From Pseudalkalibacillus hwajinpoensis (GTDB taxonomy: Bacteria > Bacillota > Bacilli > Bacillales > Guptibacillaceae): DNA of 64,000 nucleotides. Shown here piece by piece: positions 60,067-64,000 of the stretch. Location of the stretch: contig NZ_JADFCM010000007.1 of NCBI RefSeq assembly GCF_015234585.1, forward strand, positions 1-64,000, in the 5' to 3' direction. The position numbers and the translations under genes were made by a program. How positions within the stretch are numbered: the first letter of the stretch is position 1; every line of letters begins with the position of its first letter. Under the pieces are notes generated by a model. The model made no database searches. It worked only from the letters and a program-made list of their open reading frames with translations, and was not told where the DNA came from.

Positions 60067-61101
60067 ATGTTAACGAAAGATCAAGTCGTTGAATTACTAC
60101 AAAAGGTGCAAGATCCTATTTTACATAAAAGTATCACGATTCGTGATGTGAAAACGAAAGAAGGCTATGTCAGTGTTAAGGTTGCTCTTGCTCAAACTGA
60201 ATCAGCTGAGCAGATGAAGGTGCAGCAAGAAATCGTCAACACTTTAAAAGGCGAAGGGGCCGAATCTGTTGGATTGCGATTTGAACAGTTAGCGGATGAA
60301 GAGCTTCCTGAGGGAACGTCTGCTAATCCTGACCTCCCGTCGTTGCTTTCTCCAGAAAGTAAAACACAGTTTATCGCAGTGGCAAGTGGAAAAGGTGGCG
60401 TAGGTAAATCAACTGTTACCGTAAATCTTGCAACGTCACTTGCCCGTCTTGGAAAAAAGGTCGGCATTATCGATGCAGATATTTATGGATTTAGTGTACC
60501 GGATATGATGGGGATTGAAACAAGACCAAAAGTGGAAAACGAAAAAATCTATCCCGTTGAGCGGTTTGGCGTTAAAGTAATGTCTATGGCCTTTTTCGTA
60601 GAAGATAACGCTCCTGTTATTTGGCGTGGTCCTATGCTTGGGAAAATGCTGAACAACTTCTTTAGTGAAGTAGATTGGGGAGAGTTAGATTACCTGCTTC
60701 TAGATTTACCGCCAGGAACGGGAGATGTAGCACTTGATGTTCATACGATGCTTCCGGCTTCAAAAGAGATCATTGTGACCACTCCTCATGCCACAGCAGC
60801 TTTTGTAGCTGCGAGAGCGGGTGCTATGGCGCTTAAAACGAAACATGAAGTGCTTGGTGTTGTTGAAAACATGTCTTACTTTGAGAGTAAAGTAACAGGC
60901 GAGAAAGAATATGTGTTTGGTCAAGGTGGAGGCGATAAGTTAGCTTCCGAGTTAACAACTGACATTCTTGGTAGACTTCCTCTTGGGCAGCCAGATTTTA
61001 ATGATGAAGAATTTGCACCTTCTGTTTATCAAGAAGATCATCCGATCGGACAGCAATATCTCCACATTGCACAAGAAATCTTAAAAAGAACAGCAAAATA
61101 A
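60067..61101 (+). CDS. salA: Mrp/ApbC-family P-loop ATPase SalA
   Basis: 344 residues. N-terminal MIP18-type domain (1-85), then a deviant Walker A SGKGGVGKST (near 110) and a Walker B-like LDLPPGTGDV. The usual Mrp CxxC iron-sulphur ligands after MSYF are absent: the sequence runs MSYFESKVTGEKEYVFG. This matches SalA of B. subtilis, a regulator that represses scoC, rather than an Fe-S carrier. ATG 60067 after AAGGTGGTG; an in-frame ATG at 60016 overlaps the promoter. Confidence 0.9.
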   Translation: MLTKDQVVELLQKVQDPILHKSITIRDVKTKEGYVSVKVALAQTESAEQMKVQQEIVNTLKGEGAESVGLRFEQLADEELPEGTSANPDLPSLLSPESKTQFIAVASGKGGVGKSTVTVNLATSLARLGKKVGIIDADIYGFSVPDMMGIETRPKVENEKIYPVERFGVKVMSMAFFVEDNAPVIWRGPMLGKMLNNFFSEVDWGELDYLLLDLPPGTGDVALDVHTMLPASKEIIVTTPHATAAFVAARAGAMALKTKHEVLGVVENMSYFESKVTGEKEYVFGQGGGDKLASELTTDILGRLPLGQPDFNDEEFAPSVYQEDHPIGQQYLHIAQEILKRTAK

Positions 61102-61138
61102 TAATAAAAGGACATGCGAGCGCATGTCCTTTTATTAT
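61101..61138. terminator. Bidirectional terminator between salA and gerD
   Basis: Perfect 18-bp palindrome ATAATAAAAGGACATGCG / CGCATGTCCTTTTATTAT with a two-base centre. It sits between two convergent genes, with T tracts on both strands. Confidence 0.9.
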
Positions 61139-61144
61139 GCAGAT

Positions 61145-61780
61145 TTATTTCTGACCAGAATTTGATCCTTCGCCACTATCTGATTCGGTATTGTCTGTGT
61201 TTTCGTCTTTCTTATTACCGCTTTCAGATGATTTTAGTTGTTCAGAAGTAATTCCAGTTAACATTTCCTGGATTTTGGCATGGAATAACGGACTTTCAAA
61301 TGTTTCGGATATAAGGTCTTTAATTTGCTGTCTCGATTGTTTACTTTCGAGTAGTTGTAAATAATGTTTTTCCATTACCGGATCTTGCAAGAGATCCATC
61401 ATTTTTTCCTGGTATTCTGGATCATCCATCAGTGATTTAAATAATTTCTCATTTTCACTTTGAATGTTCTTGGCAAAGTTCTCAACGAACGCAGGATCTT
61501 TCAGCATTTCTTGCCAGTAAGCTTTTCCTTCTTCAGTTGTTAGTACTTTTTGTATGGTTTCTTTCACAAATGGCTGTTCCATAACAAGTTGTTTTTTTAT
61601 TTCTTCATCTGACATGACTTCTTGAATTGCTTTCTTGCCATCATCTGATTTAAGTAGATCGACAAGCATCTTTTTCGTTTCTTCGTAATTAGCCTGAGAT
61701 CCTTCAGCGGAACCCGAGGCACATCCGGTTATTAAAAGAATGGTTAATCCAAGAGCAAGCAGTTTGAATCCATGACTCAT
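61145..61780 (-). CDS. gerD: Spore germination lipoprotein GerD
   Basis: 211 residues. A lipoprotein: LLALGLTILLITGCASG has the lipobox, Cys20. The mature part is helical and highly charged (AYWQEMLKDPAFVENFAKNI) and ends in a disordered acidic tail (NTDNTESDSGEGSNSGQK). In B. subtilis GerD clusters the nutrient germinant receptors in the spore inner membrane. It lies opposite to its neighbours; AAAGGAGCAC precedes its ATG. A forespore SigG promoter is expected but I cannot place it. Confidence 0.95.
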   Translation of the reverse strand: MSHGFKLLALGLTILLITGCASGSAEGSQANYEETKKMLVDLLKSDDGKKAIQEVMSDEEIKKQLVMEQPFVKETIQKVLTTEEGKAYWQEMLKDPAFVENFAKNIQSENEKLFKSLMDDPEYQEKMMDLLQDPVMEKHYLQLLESKQSRQQIKDLISETFESPLFHAKIQEMLTGITSEQLKSSESGNKKDENTDNTESDSGEGSNSGQK

Positions 61781-61929
61781 AAGTCTGTGCTCCTTTCTCG
61801 AGGTGTTAACCTTAATATTAGGCGAAACTGTGAATTTATACCCGGTGAATAAAGGAAGGGTGGCAATTTAAAAGTGGCATTGGTACAATTCAACATAGAA
61901 GCACCATTAACGTTTACGGGGGTTTGATT

Positions 61930-62532
61930 TTGAAAACAAGAAATCTTGTTTACTTATTTTTTACAACCCTTCTGATTGGATCAACAGCAGGTATGCTCAC
62001 AGGGATTGTTTTAGATTGGTCACAGTATTGGACGGATCTGAAAAATGGAGAATTTGTTTCGTTCCTCATTGTGATACTCTGGTTACTGGGAGTATCTAGT
62101 ATCTTTAGTTTGATTAGTCAGATGGGATTCTTTGCCTATTTAACAATTCATCGTTTTGGTCTTGGTATCTTTAAATCAGTAAAGCTTTGGAATACGGTAC
62201 AAGTCGTACTTATTGCTGTCGCTCTATTCGATCTTGTCTACTTCCGCTACGCTGTTTTTGCTGAAAAAGGAGAGAGTATTCTAAGTTATATTTTGACCGC
62301 TCTTTTTATTTTGATTATTGGATTGGTAACAGCATATATTAAGCAAAAAGAAACGAATAAGCAGGCCTTTATTCCAGCTCTTTTCTTTATTGTTGTTGTA
62401 ACCATTCTTGAGTGGATTCCTGGCCTGCAAAGTAATGATCCAAAGTGGCTCTGGCTTATTTTGGTTCCACTATTGGTGAGTAATGTATGGCAATTGCTAT
62501 CACTTCATCGATTAATTCGAAAAGAAGCTTAA
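61930..62532 (+). CDS. kbaA: KinB-signalling pathway activator KbaA
   Basis: 200 residues, about six transmembrane helices. In B. subtilis KbaA is needed for KinB to feed the Spo0A phosphorelay at sporulation start. SQMGFFAYLTIHRFGLGIFK and FDLVYFRYAVF are shared with it. TTG 61930 lies eight bases after GGGGG; an in-frame TTG at 61924 is too close to that site. Confidence 0.92.
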   Translation: MKTRNLVYLFFTTLLIGSTAGMLTGIVLDWSQYWTDLKNGEFVSFLIVILWLLGVSSIFSLISQMGFFAYLTIHRFGLGIFKSVKLWNTVQVVLIAVALFDLVYFRYAVFAEKGESILSYILTALFILIIGLVTAYIKQKETNKQAFIPALFFIVVVTILEWIPGLQSNDPKWLWLILVPLLVSNVWQLLSLHRLIRKEA

Positions 62533-62538
62533 TACACA

Positions 62539-62572
62539 AAAGCAGCTCTCCTAATCGGAGGGCTGCTTATTT
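62539..62572. terminator. Terminator between kbaA and pdaB
   Basis: AAGCAGCTCTCC / GGAGGGCTGCTT, 12 bp with one G-U pair and a five-base loop. It spans the ends of two convergent genes and reaches into the pdaB stop. Confidence 0.85.
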
Positions 62573-63325
62573 TACTTCCTTGGTATTTATTTTTGCATTA
62601 GATACGAGTTCACTGACTGTGACAAAAGAATAGCCTTCCTTTTTTAGAAGAGAGATCATTTCTGGGATGGCTTCAACTGTTTGTTTAGCGGAATCAGATG
62701 CATGCATAAGAATGATATCTCCCGGATCAGCTTGTGTTGTTACATTCTGAACAATTTTGTCTACTCCAGGGTTTTTCCAGTCTTCTGAATCCAGACTCCA
62801 ATGAATGACTGTGTAATTAAACTTCTCAGATAGAATAAGAACACGTTTATCAAAGTTTCCATTTGGTGGTCTTAGTAATTCTGGTTGGTCATCTGTTACT
62901 TTTTTGATTGCTTCATTAGAACGAATAATGTCCTTTTTTATTTCCTCGTCCTTCATTGATGTATAGTTCTCATATCGATATCCAAGGTTCCCGATTTCGT
63001 GTCCATCTTTTGCAATTTGCTCGACAATTTCAGGGTGGCGTTCAGCCCAGGCTCCCGAAATGAAGAATGAGGCTTTCACTTTATTTTGTTTTAGCTCTTC
63101 AAGAATAGGTAGAGCTTTTGTCTCGCCCCAACTAATATCAAAGGTTAATGCAAGACGTTTATCCTCGCTTTTCACGTGATCAATTGCGAGCGGGACGTTG
63201 TTATTTGTAAATACAGCGAGGTCCCCACCTTCAATAAAAAGAATAATTGCAGCAAAGAAAGCGGCTGTAACTATAATCAGTCCTTGCTTTATTCGCATGC
63301 CATTCCAAATCCAAAAAAACCTCAT
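62567..63325 (-). CDS. pdaB: Polysaccharide deacetylase-family protein PdaB
   Basis: 252 residues. A NodB-fold protein needed for spore cortex maintenance; the substrate is unclear. A membrane anchor (GLIIVTAAFFAAIILFI) is followed by ALTFDISWGETKALPILEEL, the His/metal region FISGAWAERHPE, LLRPPNGNFD and IILMHASDS. TFDISWG in place of TFDDGP is normal for PdaB. AAAGGGGGTG favours the second of two adjacent ATGs; the first adds one Met, and an ATG six codons further up lies before the site. Confidence 0.93.
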   Translation of the reverse strand: MRFFWIWNGMRIKQGLIIVTAAFFAAIILFIEGGDLAVFTNNNVPLAIDHVKSEDKRLALTFDISWGETKALPILEELKQNKVKASFFISGAWAERHPEIVEQIAKDGHEIGNLGYRYENYTSMKDEEIKKDIIRSNEAIKKVTDDQPELLRPPNGNFDKRVLILSEKFNYTVIHWSLDSEDWKNPGVDKIVQNVTTQADPGDIILMHASDSAKQTVEAIPEMISLLKKEGYSFVTVSELVSNAKINTKEVK

Positions 63326-63344
63326 CATGCACCCCCTTTGTCCC

Positions 63345-63374
63345 ATTCATATGCGAAAAGTTTCTTAACTATGT
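63345..63374 (-). promoter_or_regulatory. Possible SigE promoter of pdaB
   Basis: On the - strand, ACATAGT, 14 bases, CATATGAAT. It partly fits the SigE pattern (ATA-centred -35, CATA-type -10). B. subtilis pdaB is made in the mother cell. Confidence 0.35.
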
Positions 63375-63444
63375 ACAAACTCTAGAGGAGACACATATTT
63401 CTTAAAAGCTTAGGTCATACTGGTTTGAGGAAGGAGAGGTTCAG

Positions 63445-63669
63445 ATGATTGGATTCTTAGTAAACTTTAAAGAGATGAAGGAAATCGAATACTTACTTAA
63501 AAGAGAAATGGAAGAGCTACTGTTAGATCTGGATAACAATCGAATCGATGGACTAATTAAAAGAGCGATGGAAGAACGATATCACCTTCTATTAGGTATC
63601 TATAAAAGAACGGCTACAGAAGCGGAGATTTCGAAGTATAGGCGGATTTTGAAAAAAAGTACAAATTAA
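63445..63669 (+). CDS. Small unknown protein before the rRNA operon
   Basis: 74 residues, not recognised. AAGGAGAGG lies well before ATG 63445. The product is charged and helical: KEIEYLLKREMEELLLDLDN, then DGLIKRAMEERYHLLLGIYK. The last third (ATEAEISKYRRILKK) is basic. No signal, membrane helix or metal motif is seen. It lies alone between divergent pdaB and the rRNA promoters, with no terminator of its own that I can find. Read-through could run into the P1-P2 region. Confidence 0.7.
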   Translation: MIGFLVNFKEMKEIEYLLKREMEELLLDLDNNRIDGLIKRAMEERYHLLLGIYKRTATEAEISKYRRILKKSTN

Positions 63670-63682
63670 TTTAAAATACCCC

Positions 63683-63711
63683 TTGCCAAATAGTACAACT
63701 ACCTGTATATT
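63683..63711 (+). promoter_or_regulatory. P1 promoter of the second rRNA operon
   Basis: TTGCCA (63683-63688), 17 bases, TATATT (63706-63711). It begins 14 bases after the stop of the small gene. Confidence 0.85.
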
Positions 63712-63766
63712 TATATAGGTCGCCGCAACAACGCGGTTGACGCCAAAAAGATTTTCAAAAAAGTTA

Positions 63767-63796
63767 TTGACGCTGACGAAGTTAATATGGTATATT
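63767..63796 (+). promoter_or_regulatory. P2 promoter of the second rRNA operon
   Basis: TTGACG (63767-63772), 18 bases, TATATT (63791-63796), with a G at 63803 as likely start base. Bacillus rRNA promoters often start with G or A and respond to GTP supply. About 85 bases from P1, the usual tandem layout. Confidence 0.88.
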
Positions 63797-63802
63797 AATA
63801 AA

Positions 63803-63917
63803 GTCGCTGAAAACGACATTGAAAGAAAAAATCGATCTTTGAAAACTGAACGAAACGCCATGTAAGTAGTTGTTTCTACGGAAACAAAACATTGTTTTAA
63901 AAGCTAGATTAAGCTTT
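63803..63917 (+). promoter_or_regulatory. Leader of the second rRNA operon
   Basis: Repeats positions 13-126 nearly base for base: the GTCG/CGAC hairpin, boxA-like GATCTTTGAAAACTGAAC and the 5' arm of the 16S processing stalk. From the boxA motif to the 16S start I see one difference (A for G before AGCTTTCTAT). The part before boxA has several changes. Confidence 0.9.
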
Positions 63918-64000
63918 CTATCGGAGAGTTTGATCCTGGCTCAGGACGAACGCTGGCGGCGTGCCTAATACATGCAAGTCGAGCGAAGAGATGGGAGCTT
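63918..64000 (+). rRNA. rrs: 16S ribosomal RNA, 5' end only
   Basis: The first 83 bases of a second 16S gene, same strand, identical to positions 127-209 as far as I can read. It runs off the window edge. Confidence 0.95.

Overview
The window is a core-genome segment of a low-GC Gram-positive, endospore-forming member of the Bacillaceae. Three things point there: the ribosomal RNA sequence; a gene order that follows the Bacillus subtilis region ctsR to pdaB almost gene for gene; and sporulation or germination genes (sigH, kbaA, cwlD, gerD, pdaB). I cannot fix the genus without a database search. Nearly everything lies on the + strand. Only gerD and pdaB are on the - strand.

Layout. (1) 1-5119: an rRNA operon (16S-23S-5S) with no tRNA in its spacers, closed by a terminator. 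(2) 5512-10206: the class III heat-shock operon ctsR-mcsA-mcsB-clpC, with a CtsR operator at its promoter. (3) 10444-20946: radA, disA, a PIN/TRAM membrane protein, ispD-ispF, gltX, a cysteine T-box, a frameshifted cysE, cysS, mrnC, rlmB and rae1. (4) 21017-26298: sigH, rpmG, secE, nusG, rplK-rplA, rplJ-rplL and a small methyltransferase gene. (5) 26561-38561: rpoB, rpoC, then the str operon (rulGB, rpsL, rpsG, fusA, tuf). (6) 38938-53952: the S10-spc-alpha run from rpsJ to rplQ, with secY, adk, map, a KOW gene and infA. (7) 54256-58506: ecfA1-ecfA2-ecfT, truA, rplM-rpsI. (8) 58700-63669: ybaK, cwlD, salA, gerD, kbaA, pdaB and a small unknown gene. (9) 63683-64000: tandem promoters, the leader and the first bases of a second, same-strand rRNA operon whose leader nearly repeats the start of the window.

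The genes form one growth and gene-expression block: ribosome parts, RNA polymerase, translation factors, the Sec channel, rRNA modification and processing enzymes, and two aminoacyl-tRNA synthetases. Much of the control is visible in mRNA leaders: a Cys-type T-box, an L10-leader attenuator, an L13-type leader hairpin, and two sites before rplK and rplA that look like the L1-binding site of the 23S rRNA encoded in the same window.

I see no phage, insertion sequence, CRISPR array or foreign island, and no wholly new system. The observations most worth checking are the cysE frameshift, the paired L1-like mRNA sites, the structured leaders of rpoB and rpoA, the inverted repeat around the str promoter and the hairpin between the nusG ribosome-binding site and its start codon.
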